DNA from: Herbaspirillum rhizosphaerae_A
GTDB taxonomy: Bacteria; Pseudomonadota; Gammaproteobacteria; Burkholderiales; Burkholderiaceae_D
Assembly (NCBI RefSeq): GCF_046025915.1
Contig: NZ_JAQQFR010000001.1
Location: 186,001 to 250,000, forward strand
Reading direction: 5' to 3'
DNA length: 64,000 nt
Shown one piece after another: positions 51,641 to 64,000 of the stretch. The translations under genes were made by a program, and so were the position numbers. Under the pieces are notes generated by a model. It did not search any database. It was not told the DNA's origin and was given only the letters and a program-made list of their open reading frames with translations. How positions within the stretch are numbered: position 1 is the stretch's first letter; every line of letters starts with the position of its first letter.

Positions 51641-52478
51641 GCAAGATTCTTTTTCTGAAAAATACGATCTTCACGCACGACCTCGTCGAAGGCATCGGCA
51701 TGGCTGGAAAAGCGCAGCGACTCCTTCGAGCCCAGTCCGAGAAAGCCCTTGCGGCACAGCGATTCGCGGAACAGGCCCAGCGCACGCTCCTGCAACTGGC
51801 GATTGAAATAGATCAGCACATTGCGGCAGGACACCAGATGCATCTCCGCAAATACGCTATCGGTCGCCAGACTGTGGTCTGAGAAGACAATGTGCTGGCG
51901 CAGCGTCTTGTCGAACACGGCGCGGCCGTAGCCGGTGGTGTAGTAGTCCGACAAGGAAGTTTTGGCGCCGCTCTTTTGATGATTGCTGGTGAATCCCGCG
52001 ATGCGATCCAGGCTGTAGACGCCGGACTCGGCTTTCTTCAGCGCCGTCGAATTGATGTCGGTGGCATAGATGAGGGTACGTTCCAGCAGTCCCTCTTCGC
52101 GCAGCAGGATCGCGAGGGAATACACTTCCTCCCCGGCGCTGCAACCGGCCACCCAGATCTTCAGTGAAGGATAGGTGCGCAACAGCGGAATCACCTTCTC
52201 GCGTAGCGACAGAAAATAGGCCGGGTCACGGAACATCTCACTGACTTGCACCGTCAGGTAATCCATCAGCGCCGGAAACACCTCCGGCTCATGCAGCACC
52301 TTGTCCTGCAACTGCGACAGCGTCTCGCAGCCGAACCGGTTCATCGCCGTCACCAGCCGGCGCTTCAGCGATGCGCCGGCGTAGCCGCGAAAATCGCAGT
52401 GATACTTGAGATAGATAGCGTCGAGCAACAACTGCATCTCGATGTCGAAATGCTTGTTGGGCGAAGGCATACCGGTGT

Positions 52479-52494
<16 letters not shown>
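51637..52494 (-). CDS. CheR-type methyltransferase
   Basis: A 285-residue SAM-dependent glutamyl-carboxylate methyltransferase. The N-terminal helical domain covers residues 15-90 and the SAM-binding domain 100-270, with IWVAGCSAGEEVYSLAILL (SAM loop), ATDIN (acidic residue binding the ribose) and VSCRNVLIYFN. No C-terminal VWR-tethering or TPR domain is present. It overlaps the hybrid kinase gene by 16 bp and the cheB-like gene by 4 bp, so translation is coupled. It would work with the CheB-like enzyme on an unknown target. Confidence 0.93.
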
Positions 52495-56060
<3,566 letters not shown>

Positions 56061-56735
56061 GGCAGAACCTGGCACGGCGTGCTCCGTAATATAAGAATGC
56101 GGGAAAGAAGGCGATCGGGTGAGATGACCGCCAGAAAATTTTCTTATATTTCTTATGGGGAAATCGCGAAAATTATACTCGATTGGATGAATGAAAATAC
56201 GAAGCATTCGGCTTTATTCCTACCGAGATTTGCGATTTTTCCATAAGAAAAATACAGCTTAAAAGAGGTATTCAGTCGAGTTCGCACGCTTCGCCAGACC
56301 AACTGATTGCATACGTGGTTGGCGGGCATGTCGCTGGTTATCGAAAGAGTCTGCGCTGCGGCAATCACGAATTGGATCATCGCTTGCTCCGAAATAACGG
56401 AATTTTTTTAAATGAGGGCATTGAACACACCGTCGTCATTCCGGCACCGCCTGGATGCGGAACGTAAACATCGCCTGCGCCAGCTGCGATCACCTCTGCC
56501 AGCAGTGCTCTTTCTCTTGGTTCCATCGCAGACAACGCGCTCCCTGATTTCTCTGTCTGATCTTTTATGTATGCCGCAGACGGACGCAACGTTGACTCAC
56601 TCTGATGAACACAGAATGAATACAGAACATGCCCGGCGGTATGTCAGCTTAACCGAAAGTTAAGAGTCGATGTGCGCGACCTTGCGGCCAGGCGCGCCTT
56701 TTGTAGGACAACGCCTGACACACTGTTGTATGAAA
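56061..56735. other. AT-rich intergenic region between two hybrid kinase genes
   Basis: A 675-bp region. The part 56130-56260 is strikingly AT-rich and holds a long near-perfect inverted repeat (listed separately). The remaining 56260-56735 has no convincing gene; candidate short frames begin with rare start codons and have no ribosome site. A 6-bp inverted repeat CTTAAC/GTTAAG at 56648-56664 lies downstream of the dCache kinase gene. Confidence 0.45.
56149..56250 (-). repeat. 19-bp inverted repeat pair in the kinase operon promoter region
   Basis: TTTCTTATGGGGAAATCGC at 56149-56167 and GCGATTTTTCCATAAGAAA at 56232-56250 pair at 17 of 19 positions, separated by 64 bp. The pair brackets the AT-rich segment expected to contain the promoter of the triple-receiver kinase operon, so it may be two half-operators for DNA looping. 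A TTCTTAT direct repeat (56141 and 56150) adds to the left copy. Confidence 0.6.
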
Positions 56736-59700
56736 TCAACTACCTGTGTAGTCGACGATCGCACGCCGCGCAATACGCAAGGCCGCATCCAGCTCTGCCG
56801 CCTTGACCTTGCAGTCGGAGGCCGAGGTGGAAGAAAAATCGGCGCCGGACAGCAAGCCCTCCAGCTCGCCCGCGAGACGATGCACGTCGGTCAGCGCCAG
56901 CGTGCCTGCGCTGCCGCGCAACTTGTGCGCCAGCGTCTTGGCCTGGGCCGGTTCGTTGGCTTGAATATGAGCGAGGATGTCGCTGCCGGTTTTTTCATAC
57001 TGCTCGGCGAACTTGCCGAGGAATTTGGCGTAGACATCTTTACTGCCCCAGGCCTCCAGACCGACATCGACATCGAGTCCCGGCGTGGCGCTGGGAGTAG
57101 TCTCGATGAGTGTCGGGAAAGTCGTCGCGACACTTGCCGACGTGTAGGCAGGCTTGGCCGATTTTGCCGCGTTGCGCCGTTCCAGCTCGTCAGCGGACAG
57201 ATGCGCGATGTGCTGCCGCACGACCGAAATGATCTGGTCCACGTTATAGGGCTTGGAAAGGAAGCCGTTCATGCCCGCCGTGATCGCCGCTTCCTGCTGT
57301 GCCTTGAAGGCGCCGGCCGTCAAGGCAATGATGGGCAGCGCGTGCAATTGCAGCGTGTTGCGGATTTCATGCGTGGCGGTGTAACCATCCATGACCGGCA
57401 TCTGGATATCCATCAGCACCAGATCGGCGCCGTCGGGGTGCACACGCAACCAGTCGACTGCCTCGCTGCCGTCACCGACGGCAACGACTTCGGCGCCATC
57501 GGCTTCGAGAATGCGCTTGGCGACTTCGCGATTGATTTCGCTGTCGTCGACTACCAGCACGCGCACGCCGTCGATGCGATTGTCCCGACTGTCACTACTA
57601 CGATTGCCGTTACTGGTATTGCCCGGGCCTGCTGCACCTGCCACCCCCGCCTTTCGCGCTTTATTGCTACCTGCCTCACCGCTACGCCGCTGACGCACAT
57701 GGATGATGGTGTTGTACAGCGTCGACGGCGTGACCGGTTTGGTGATCACCGCATCCAGCAATTGGGCATCCGGTGAAGTCATTACGTCGTCGCGGCCGTA
57801 AGCGGTCACCATGATGACGATGGGCGGCTGGCTGTGTGAAGACGATGCCTCGCGAATCGCCTTGGCCGCCGACAAACCGTCCATGCCCGGCATGCGCCAG
57901 TCCAGCAGGAAGACGTCGTACGCCAGGTTGTGCCGCAAGCGCACCATGGTTTTGGAAACCGCATCTTCGCCCGACTCCACGGTATCGACTTGCCAGCCCA
58001 TGGACTTGATGGTGTCGGCCAGCACCGCGCGTGCAGTGGCATTGTCGTCGGCCACCAGCACGGTGAGCGGGCCTTCCACCGGTGAGGCCTCGGCCACGTG
58101 CGACATGGTCTGGAACGGCAGCATGAACCAGAACTGGCTGCCCTTGCCCGGTTCGCTGATGACGCCGATATCACCGTGCATCAGTTGCACCAGATGACGG
58201 CAAATGGTCAGGCCCAGGCCGGTGCCGCCGAAGCGCCGCGTGGTGGACGTATCTTCCTGCGTGAAGGCGTGGAAGATGTCTTGCTGACGGTCTGCCGGAA
58301 TACCAATACCGCTATCGGTCACGGCAAACCGCAACATGACCTGATCGCCGGCTTCGCTGAGAACAGCCACGTGGATGCTGATCTCGCCCTTTGCCGTGAA
58401 CTTGATGGCATTGCTGGTGAGATTGACGAGAATCTGTTCTAGCCGCAAGGCGTCGCCGTACAGGTGTTCAATCCCGACATCGTTGAAGCCGACTACCAGT
58501 TCCACATCCTTCTGGCCGATGTTGGGGGCGGTAACATTGACGACGTTTTCCAGTACGGCACTCAGACGAAACGGCACGTGCTCGATATCCAGCCGCCCTG
58601 CTTCGATTTTGGACACGTCAAGAATGTCGTTGATGATGCCCAGCAGCGAATGGCCGGCAGTGATGATCTTGCGCACCAGATCGCGTTGGTCGGCGTCGAG
58701 CGCCGTCTTTTCCAGCAGGTACGTCAGCCCTAGCACGGCATTCATCGGCGTGCGGATTTCGTGGCTCATGTTGGACAGGAAACTGGTCTTGGCGCGCGTG
58801 GCCGACTCGGCACGCGACAGCGCCAGTTCGAGATTGCGGTTGGCATCCATCAGGTTCCTGGTCTGCTGCTCAACCAGGCCTTCAAGGCGCAGACGATACT
58901 GGCTCAGTTCCTTTTCCAGACGTTTGTGATCGGTGATGTCGCGCGCGATGTAAGAGGTGCCGACGATCTTTCTGTCGCCGTCGAGGATCGGCGAAATCGT
59001 CACGGAGATATCCAGCAGGCGGCCATCCCGATGCCAGCGCGTGGTCTCAAAATTGACCACCGTTTCGCCCTGCATGATCTGTGCGGTAATGCCACGTGTT
59101 TCCTCGTTCTTTTCAGTCGGCACCAGGACGTAGATCGACTGGTTGATCATCTCCCGCGCCAGATAGCCGAACACCTTTTCCGCGCCGGGGTTCCAGCTGT
59201 TGATGAGATCGTCGAGGCCGGTGCCGATGATGGCGTCATCCGACGAGGCGACGATTGATGCCAGCACCGAACGGGTTTCCTGATCGCGCAACAAGTCGGA
59301 TACGCGCTCCTCGCTGGCGACCAGTTCGGTCTCTGCCTTGAGCCGGTCATGCACAGCGATCTCGCGGCGTTTGCGCTGCACGGCCAGTTGCCAGCTCAGC
59401 AAGGCCAGCCCTGCAAGAATCAGCGCGACGAACCAGGCCAGCCGCGAAAGGATTCTATAGTTGTCGACAATCACGCGCTTCTGCGGCAGAAATAGCGCGA
59501 CGGTCCACGGCGATTGCTGATGCAGGCCGTAGCGACCGGTATTGCCGTCAATGTCGACGCGCTGCCATGACCAGATGCCGTCGCTGCCGATGATGTTGCC
59601 GGCGGGCTTCGCCTGCATCTGCGCCCAGGCCTCGGGGAAATCGCGCTTTAGGTTGTCGTCGCGTTTGAACATGAAGGCCCATTCATCAGCGGAATTGGTG

Positions 59701-60392
59701 CTGTAGAGCCAGAAGCCTTCGCCGTTGAGCAGCATGGCGCGGTTGACGCCGCGCTCGACCTGATTGGAGAAGCGATCCAACAGCGGCCCCATGAGCAGGT
59801 TGATGATCAGGATCCCGCGCGCCTGGCCTCCGCTGGTAAACACTGGAACGGCCAGCCGGGTAGTCGGCTTGTGCGGCACTTCGATCTTGCCGTTTTCAAC
59901 ATTGAGGTCCATCGGCGAGATGAGGATTTCACCGCGCGGCAGCGTCATGGTGTCGGTGAAATACGGCCGGTCTTTTTTGCTCTGCAGATATTTGTCCGCA
60001 ATCAGCATCGGCCCGGTGCTGCCCATATTCAGGCGTACCTTTTCCATGCCGTCCTGATCGATCCAGCGCACCTGGTCATAGTAAGGATTGCGCAGCATCA
60101 GCGTGGAAAAACTCTCTGCCATGACGGCCAGGTTTTCCGGCGTGGGATCGTTGATGGCGCGCGCGATGGGCGGCTCGCCGGTGAGAATGCTCAGATGGCG
60201 CAGGGGCGCATCCATATCGTTGGTCAGTGAGGCCACGCCCAACGCCACGCGTTCGCGCTGCTCCAACTGGAGACGATTGAGTTCGGCGTCAACGCGGCTG
60301 TGATAGAGAAAAGCCGCTGCAGCCAGCACCATCGCAGCCAGCGGCAGAAACTGCGCCAGAAAGTAGTGCTGATTTCCCTTCAGCCTGCGCAT
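56736..60392 (-). CDS. dCache-PAS hybrid histidine kinase with two receivers and Hpt
   Basis: A 1218-residue membrane kinase. Transmembrane helix 12-31, periplasmic double-Cache domain about 35-305, second helix 315-337, coiled coil, PAS about 375-490, HisKA with His544 (NMSHEIRTPMN), HATPase_c about 645-760, receiver 1 with Asp831, a linker rich in Gly, Asn and Ser (905-940), receiver 2 with Asp995, and Hpt about 1108-1210 with His1156 (AHKLRGSAGTL). This is a complete BarA/ArcB-like phosphorelay in one chain; it lacks an output domain and must pass phosphate to a separate regulator. ATG 60392 is chosen because GGGAG lies 5 nt upstream; a GTG at 60413 is in frame but weaker. Confidence 0.93.
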   Translation of the reverse strand: MRRLKGNQHYFLAQFLPLAAMVLAAAAFLYHSRVDAELNRLQLEQRERVALGVASLTNDMDAPLRHLSILTGEPPIARAINDPTPENLAVMAESFSTLMLRNPYYDQVRWIDQDGMEKVRLNMGSTGPMLIADKYLQSKKDRPYFTDTMTLPRGEILISPMDLNVENGKIEVPHKPTTRLAVPVFTSGGQARGILIINLLMGPLLDRFSNQVERGVNRAMLLNGEGFWLYSTNSADEWAFMFKRDDNLKRDFPEAWAQMQAKPAGNIIGSDGIWSWQRVDIDGNTGRYGLHQQSPWTVALFLPQKRVIVDNYRILSRLAWFVALILAGLALLSWQLAVQRKRREIAVHDRLKAETELVASEERVSDLLRDQETRSVLASIVASSDDAIIGTGLDDLINSWNPGAEKVFGYLAREMINQSIYVLVPTEKNEETRGITAQIMQGETVVNFETTRWHRDGRLLDISVTISPILDGDRKIVGTSYIARDITDHKRLEKELSQYRLRLEGLVEQQTRNLMDANRNLELALSRAESATRAKTSFLSNMSHEIRTPMNAVLGLTYLLEKTALDADQRDLVRKIITAGHSLLGIINDILDVSKIEAGRLDIEHVPFRLSAVLENVVNVTAPNIGQKDVELVVGFNDVGIEHLYGDALRLEQILVNLTSNAIKFTAKGEISIHVAVLSEAGDQVMLRFAVTDSGIGIPADRQQDIFHAFTQEDTSTTRRFGGTGLGLTICRHLVQLMHGDIGVISEPGKGSQFWFMLPFQTMSHVAEASPVEGPLTVLVADDNATARAVLADTIKSMGWQVDTVESGEDAVSKTMVRLRHNLAYDVFLLDWRMPGMDGLSAAKAIREASSSHSQPPIVIMVTAYGRDDVMTSPDAQLLDAVITKPVTPSTLYNTIIHVRQRRSGEAGSNKARKAGVAGAAGPGNTSNGNRSSDSRDNRIDGVRVLVVDDSEINREVAKRILEADGAEVVAVGDGSEAVDWLRVHPDGADLVLMDIQMPVMDGYTATHEIRNTLQLHALPIIALTAGAFKAQQEAAITAGMNGFLSKPYNVDQIISVVRQHIAHLSADELERRNAAKSAKPAYTSASVATTFPTLIETTPSATPGLDVDVGLEAWGSKDVYAKFLGKFAEQYEKTGSDILAHIQANEPAQAKTLAHKLRGSAGTLALTDVHRLAGELEGLLSGADFSSTSASDCKVKAAELDAALRIARRAIVDYTGS

Positions 60393-60662
60393 GCGCTCTC
60401 CCGATGGACACACTGGTGTAAAACCCGGGATTGACGTCGCACAACACGTTATCGTGACTGTGCCGGCGCTATAGTTGTTCTAGTCCGGGCCTGATCGGGC
60501 CATTATGCCCATGAACTTTGGACGTGGCAATTTGGCTGCTTGGTTGCGCGATCAGAATTTACACAGCTTGTTTGCCGGAAGGTGTGAACGAAGGCTGCCC
60601 AATGCAATTTCCCGGTGGTCCGCTGCCGGTGCTGGATCTGGTGAAGTTTGGATGACATCCGT
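60393..60662. other. Intergenic region upstream of dCache kinase gene
   Basis: About 270 bp that should contain the promoter of the dCache kinase gene. I see no gene, repeat or terminator with confidence. Confidence 0.4.
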
Positions 60663-61625
60663 TCAGAACGGCGATGCGCCCGCATGCACATGGCCGATGC
60701 CGGCCACTTCATCCTCGATCTGGAACAAATCCGAAAACTCGCAGCACTCCTGCGCCAGCATCAGGATCGATGAAATGAAGTTGCTCTTGCGCTCGCCTCG
60801 GTAGAGCGCGACGTAAGGGATTTCCGGCAAGGCGGGGGTGGTCTCGACCACCTCCAGTGCGCCGCGCTCGACGAGCGAGCGCAGGCACAGGTGCGGCAGA
60901 TAGCTCACTCCCATGCCCGATACCGTCAGGCCGATCAGCGCCACGAGGCTGCTGCAACTGATGGAGTTGGACGGCGACACCACCTGCGACTTGAACCAGC
61001 GGTCATAGATGATGCCGGTGCCCGACTTGTCGCCTTGCGTCAATATGGTGTGCTGCGCCAGCTCATGCATGCGCAACACGCGCGCACTGGAAGACGAGCG
61101 CGGCAACAAGCCGGGCTTGGCCATCCATACGCTCTTGACCTTACCCATCGGCAGCACCGAGAAACGCGATTCGGCAAAGGCGTCGGGGACGATGATGGCG
61201 TCGATTTCATCGGCCAGCAGCTTGTCGCGCAAAGTCACGCTCAGATCCACGTCCGGCTCGATCACCACCTTGGGATAGTGCTCGCGCACCTGCTTGACCA
61301 GACGCGGCAACCATGTCATCGCCGTCAGCTCGGTAACGCCGATGCGCAGACGGCGCTCCACTACTTCCGGTTTGCTGAACTGCTCGACGGCGGCGTCGCG
61401 CTGTTCCAGCAAACGCTTGGCGACTAACAGCAACTCTTCGCCCTTTTCAGTCAGCCGCGCCTGCCGCAGATCGCGGTCGAACAGGGCGGTGTCGAAACTG
61501 CTTTCCAATTCCTTGATGCGCTTGGATACCGCCGACTGCGTGGTGTTGAGCTTGCGTGCAGCTGCCGCAAAACCGCCCAGGGTGGCGATCCAATACAAGG
61601 CTTCGAGCTGTTTGAAGGAGAACAT
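60663..61625 (-). CDS. LysR-family regulator
   Basis: A 320-residue LysR protein. Residues 1-60 hold the helix-turn-helix (LEALYWIATLGGFAAAARKL, then NTTQSAVSKRIKELESSF) and the rest is a typical effector domain (RRLRIGVTELTAMTWLPRLV). It is divergent from the RraA-like gene with 166 bp between start codons in an AT-rich region, and most likely regulates the aldolase-aminotransferase-transport cluster. ATG 61625 gives the family N-terminus; the upstream extension would begin with TTG and lacks a ribosome site. Confidence 0.88.
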   Translation of the reverse strand: MFSFKQLEALYWIATLGGFAAAARKLNTTQSAVSKRIKELESSFDTALFDRDLRQARLTEKGEELLLVAKRLLEQRDAAVEQFSKPEVVERRLRIGVTELTAMTWLPRLVKQVREHYPKVVIEPDVDLSVTLRDKLLADEIDAIIVPDAFAESRFSVLPMGKVKSVWMAKPGLLPRSSSSARVLRMHELAQHTILTQGDKSGTGIIYDRWFKSQVVSPSNSISCSSLVALIGLTVSGMGVSYLPHLCLRSLVERGALEVVETTPALPEIPYVALYRGERKSNFISSILMLAQECCEFSDLFQIEDEVAGIGHVHAGASPF

Positions 61626-61791
61626 GGGATGGCGGAAGTGAAGTGCATTGAGATGGTGCAGCAAACCGATTGTATTCCTAAAAGAGATGTAAATTGATAA
61701 TTAAATATCGCTTTTTTTAGTTTTTCGGCACTCCTATTATCAAGCTAACGAGTAGGTACAAAACAAACACAAGCTTGAGGAGATCTTCACC

Positions 61792-62463
61792 ATGTCTGCA
61801 TCCCCCTATGCCGCCTCCATCCATCCTGCGCCCGCAGTTGCTTCGGCAGCCACGCTGGACGCATTGCACGGATTGGTGGTCTCGCACCTGAGCGATAACC
61901 TGCAACGCCTGTCCGGCGTGCGTGGCCTGCAGCGCCTGCATCCCGAGCGCAAGCTGGTCGGCACCGCCTTCACCGTTAAGACCCGCCCCGGCGACAACCT
62001 GCTGATCTACAAGGCGCTGATGATGATGTCACCCGGCCATGTGCTGGTGGTCGACGGCGGCGGCGATACCAGCAACGCGCTGGTCGGCGAACTGATCATG
62101 CTGTACGCCCAACAACGCGGTTGCGCGGGTTTCGTCATTGACGCCGCAGTACGAGACAGCGCTGCTTTCCATGCGGCGGACTTTCCCTGTTACGCCCGCG
62201 CCATCGGCCATCGCGGCCCTTACAAGAACGGCCCCGGCCAGATCAATGTGCCGGTCAGCATCGGCGGCCAGGTGATTCGTCCGGGCGACCTGATCGTCGG
62301 CGATGAAGACGGTGTGGTGTCCTTCGCGCCCGACCAGGCCGACGCGCTGATCGCCGCCGCGCAGCAGACCGCCGCCATGGAAGATGCCATCAAGGCAGAA
62401 ATCGCCAACGGCAAGGTCGAGCAGGCGTGGCTGAGCAAAGTCTTGCAGCCGTACGGCCTGTAA
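61792..62463 (+). CDS. RraA-family aldolase/decarboxylase
   Basis: A 223-residue protein of the RraA/HMG aldolase family. Members include 4-hydroxy-4-methyl-2-oxoglutarate (HMG) and 4-carboxy-4-hydroxy-2-oxoadipate aldolases, oxaloacetate decarboxylases and the RNase E inhibitor RraA. The core block runs from VVDGGGDTSNALVGELIML to the VIDAAVRDSAAF segment, with Arg and Asp of the active site; IGHRGPYKNGPGQINVPVSI and GDLIVGDEDGVV follow. After RD, the acidic residue often present in the metal-dependent aldolases is Ala, so metal dependence is less sure. The gene starts an operon with an aminotransferase and an amino acid binding protein. Start 61792 has GAGGAG upstream. Confidence 0.85.
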   Translation: MSASPYAASIHPAPAVASAATLDALHGLVVSHLSDNLQRLSGVRGLQRLHPERKLVGTAFTVKTRPGDNLLIYKALMMMSPGHVLVVDGGGDTSNALVGELIMLYAQQRGCAGFVIDAAVRDSAAFHAADFPCYARAIGHRGPYKNGPGQINVPVSIGGQVIRPGDLIVGDEDGVVSFAPDQADALIAAAQQTAAMEDAIKAEIANGKVEQAWLSKVLQPYGL

Positions 62464-62525
62464 GCCGGCTTTTTTCGCTCGACGTCTTTTTATTCATTTC
62501 TCTTTTTCTTTCACTGGAGCCGCAA

Positions 62526-63737
62526 TTGGACAAGCTTCTGGCAGACCGCCTTTCTGCCGTCAAACCCTCGCCAAGCATGGCCGCCAAAGCCCGCGTCGAC
62601 GCTCTGCGCGCCGCCGGTCGCAGCATCATTGACTTCACCATCGGCGAACCTGACTTCCCGACACCGGCGCACATCGTCGCCGCCGGCGTCGATGCGCTGC
62701 AATCAGGGCACACGCGCTATACCGGCTCGACCGGCACACCGGCGTTGCGCAAAGCGATCACCGCCAAGCTGGAACGCGAAAACCATCTGCGCTACGACAT
62801 CGACGAAATCGTGGTCGGGAACGGTGCCAAGCACATCATCTACAACGCCTTCGCCGCGACGCTCAACGAAGGCGACGAGGTCATCATCCCGACGCCGTAC
62901 TGGGTATCGTATCCGGACATGGTGGCCATCAATGGCGGCAAACCGGTGATCGTGAACTGCGACGCTGCCAGCGGTTTCAAGCTGACCGCCGCCGCGCTGG
63001 AATCGGCGATCACCGCACACACCCGCTGGCTGGTGCTCAACACACCCAACAATCCCAGCGGTGCGGTCTACACGGCCGACGAACTGAACGCCATCTGTGC
63101 CGTGCTGCTGCGCCATCCGCAGGTCTGGCTGATGACTGATGAGATTTACGAACACTTCGTCTATGGCAACGCGCAACATATCTCGCCGCTGCAAATCGCG
63201 CCTGCCCTGAAGACACGCACCTTGGTCGTCAACGGTGTATCGAAGGCGTATGCGATGACCGGCTGGCGCATCGGCTACGGCGCCGGACCACAGGCGCTGA
63301 TGAAAGCGCTGGCGCTGCTGATGTCGCAAAGCACCACTTGTCCAAGCGCTGTCAGCCAGGCTGCTGCCGTTACCGCGTTGTCGGGACCGCAGCAATGCGT
63401 GCTGCAAGGACGCGATCTGTTCAGCAAACGGCGCGACGCCATCGTGACGCAGATCAACAGTATTCCCGGACTGAGCTGCCTGCCGCCTGACGGCGCGTTC
63501 TACGTCTTCGTGAATGTCTCCGGCTTGCTGGGCAAGCGGACGCCGCAAGGGGCGACGCTGGGCAATGACGTCGATGTCATGATGTATTTTCTTGAGCAAG
63601 CCGGCGTCGCCACCATCGATGGCGCATCCTATGGCCAGCCATCCTATTTGCGTATGTCGTTTGCAACTTCGATCGAACAGATCGAATCGGGTTGCCAGCA
63701 ACTGCGTGATGCTGTATTTCAGCTAGCGTCTCAGTAA
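62526..63737 (+). CDS. Class I/II aminotransferase (aspartate aminotransferase-like)
   Basis: A 403-residue PLP enzyme of the AspC/AAT-I group. The PLP lysine is in NGVSKAYAMTGWRIGY, the PLP-phosphate block is VVGNGAKHIIYNA, the conserved Asn/Pro motif is LNTPNNPSGAVY and the C-terminal Arg is in YLRMSFATS. The start is a TTG at 62526: GGAG lies 6 nt upstream, and the resulting N-terminus (LDKLLADRLSAVKPSPSMAA) matches the family. The next ATG (62577) would remove the conserved N-terminus. It lies 62 bp after the RraA-like gene and 38 bp before the binding-protein gene. The likely substrate is an amino acid whose keto acid is the aldolase substrate. Confidence 0.92.
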   Translation: MDKLLADRLSAVKPSPSMAAKARVDALRAAGRSIIDFTIGEPDFPTPAHIVAAGVDALQSGHTRYTGSTGTPALRKAITAKLERENHLRYDIDEIVVGNGAKHIIYNAFAATLNEGDEVIIPTPYWVSYPDMVAINGGKPVIVNCDAASGFKLTAAALESAITAHTRWLVLNTPNNPSGAVYTADELNAICAVLLRHPQVWLMTDEIYEHFVYGNAQHISPLQIAPALKTRTLVVNGVSKAYAMTGWRIGYGAGPQALMKALALLMSQSTTCPSAVSQAAAVTALSGPQQCVLQGRDLFSKRRDAIVTQINSIPGLSCLPPDGAFYVFVNVSGLLGKRTPQGATLGNDVDVMMYFLEQAGVATIDGASYGQPSYLRMSFATSIEQIESGCQQLRDAVFQLASQ

Positions 63738-63775
63738 TTTGTCTCTGCAATTTCACTAATACCACGGGAGAAATC

Positions 63776-64000
63776 ATGTTCATATTCAAACAGTCCGCTA
63801 TCGCAGCGCTCACCACAGCAGTGCTGATGACGGTCAGCTTTTCCGCCAGCGCCGACCAGCTCGCCGACATCAAACAAAAAGGCACGCTGATCTGCGGCAC
63901 GCTGGGCACTGCCGAACCCTTCAGTTTTCCCAATCCGTCGACGCGTGAAATCCAGGGCTACGACGTCGATTTCTGTAAGGCCATCGCCAAGAGTCTCAAC
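63776..64000 (+). CDS. Amino acid ABC transporter substrate-binding protein (partial)
   Basis: The first 75 residues of a periplasmic binding protein that runs off the window. GGGAG lies 6 nt before the ATG. A signal peptide (about 1-24, cleavage after FSASA) precedes QLADIKQKGTLICGTLGTAE and the family motif GYDVDFCKAIAKSL, typical of SBP_bac_3 polar amino acid binding proteins. As the third gene of the aldolase-aminotransferase operon, it probably imports the substrate amino acid; permease and ATPase genes would be expected just beyond the end. Confidence 0.85.
   Translation, partial: MFIFKQSAIAALTTAVLMTVSFSASADQLADIKQKGTLICGTLGTAEPFSFPNPSTREIQGYDVDFCKAIAKSLN

Noticed and set aside
56377..56589. 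Possible 70-residue gene between the hybrid kinases
   Set aside because: It would start with TTG, lacks a ribosome site and shows no family-like sequence.
62440..62480. Terminator after the RraA-like gene
   Set aside because: AAGCCGGCTTTTTT has a T-run but only a short self-complementary core, without a proper stem and loop; the next gene follows in the same operon.

Overview
The window looks like chromosomal DNA of a GC-rich betaproteobacterium of the Oxalobacteraceae, most like Herbaspirillum. This rests on the protein styles (DUF4148 and YXWGXW exported proteins, a monomeric isocitrate dehydrogenase, many LysR and ABC systems) and is inference, not a database match. I see no rRNA, tRNA, CRISPR array, insertion sequence, prophage or conjugative gene. 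Codon use looks even, so it reads as ordinary chromosome rich in metabolic and signalling accessory genes.

Layout. 0.1-7.4 kb: a small exported YXWGXW protein, an FMN-binding flavoprotein, an MnmC-type tRNA-modifying flavoenzyme whose methyltransferase half looks decayed, a LysR regulator, an MFS carrier, an AEC carrier and a metallophosphoesterase. 7.4-10.3 kb: a membrane CHASE-PAS-GGDEF-EAL c-di-GMP protein. 10.6-14.1 kb: two CobW/COG0523 metallochaperone GTPases, with two near-identical operators over the promoter of the upstream one, then ribA. 14.4-19.0 kb: an MFS/LysR divergent pair, a DUF4105 membrane protein, a DUF2164 protein and a Cys-rich exported protein. 19.1-26.6 kb: a taurine region with a TSUP exporter, tauABC, a MocR regulator and a probable taurine dehydrogenase pair; xsc is absent here. 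26.9-34.5 kb: a DUF4148 protein, monomeric icd, an AraC regulator, and a LysR regulator divergent from an old yellow enzyme and an aldo/keto reductase.

34.6-42.4 kb holds a compact seven-gene operon with a divergent LysR gene: a guanidinobutyrase-type ureohydrolase, an argininosuccinate-lyase-like enzyme, a complete polar amino acid ABC importer, a class II aldolase and a 2-hydroxyacid dehydrogenase. It reads as uptake and breakdown of an unidentified guanidino or N-succinyl compound and is the best candidate for an undescribed pathway.

42.4-60.4 kb is a signalling block: a 7TM histidine kinase with its LuxR-type regulator, an AraC protein reduced to its DNA-binding domain, a soluble tandem-sensor protein ending in a CheW-like domain, a tightly overlapping operon (triple-receiver hybrid kinase, CheR, CheB, receiver-kinase) without any chemoreceptor, and a dCache hybrid kinase with Hpt. 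An esterase and a GFA-family protein sit inside it. 60.7-64.0 kb: a LysR gene divergent from an RraA-family aldolase, an aminotransferase and the start of an amino acid binding protein, suggesting import, transamination and aldol cleavage of a hydroxylated amino acid.
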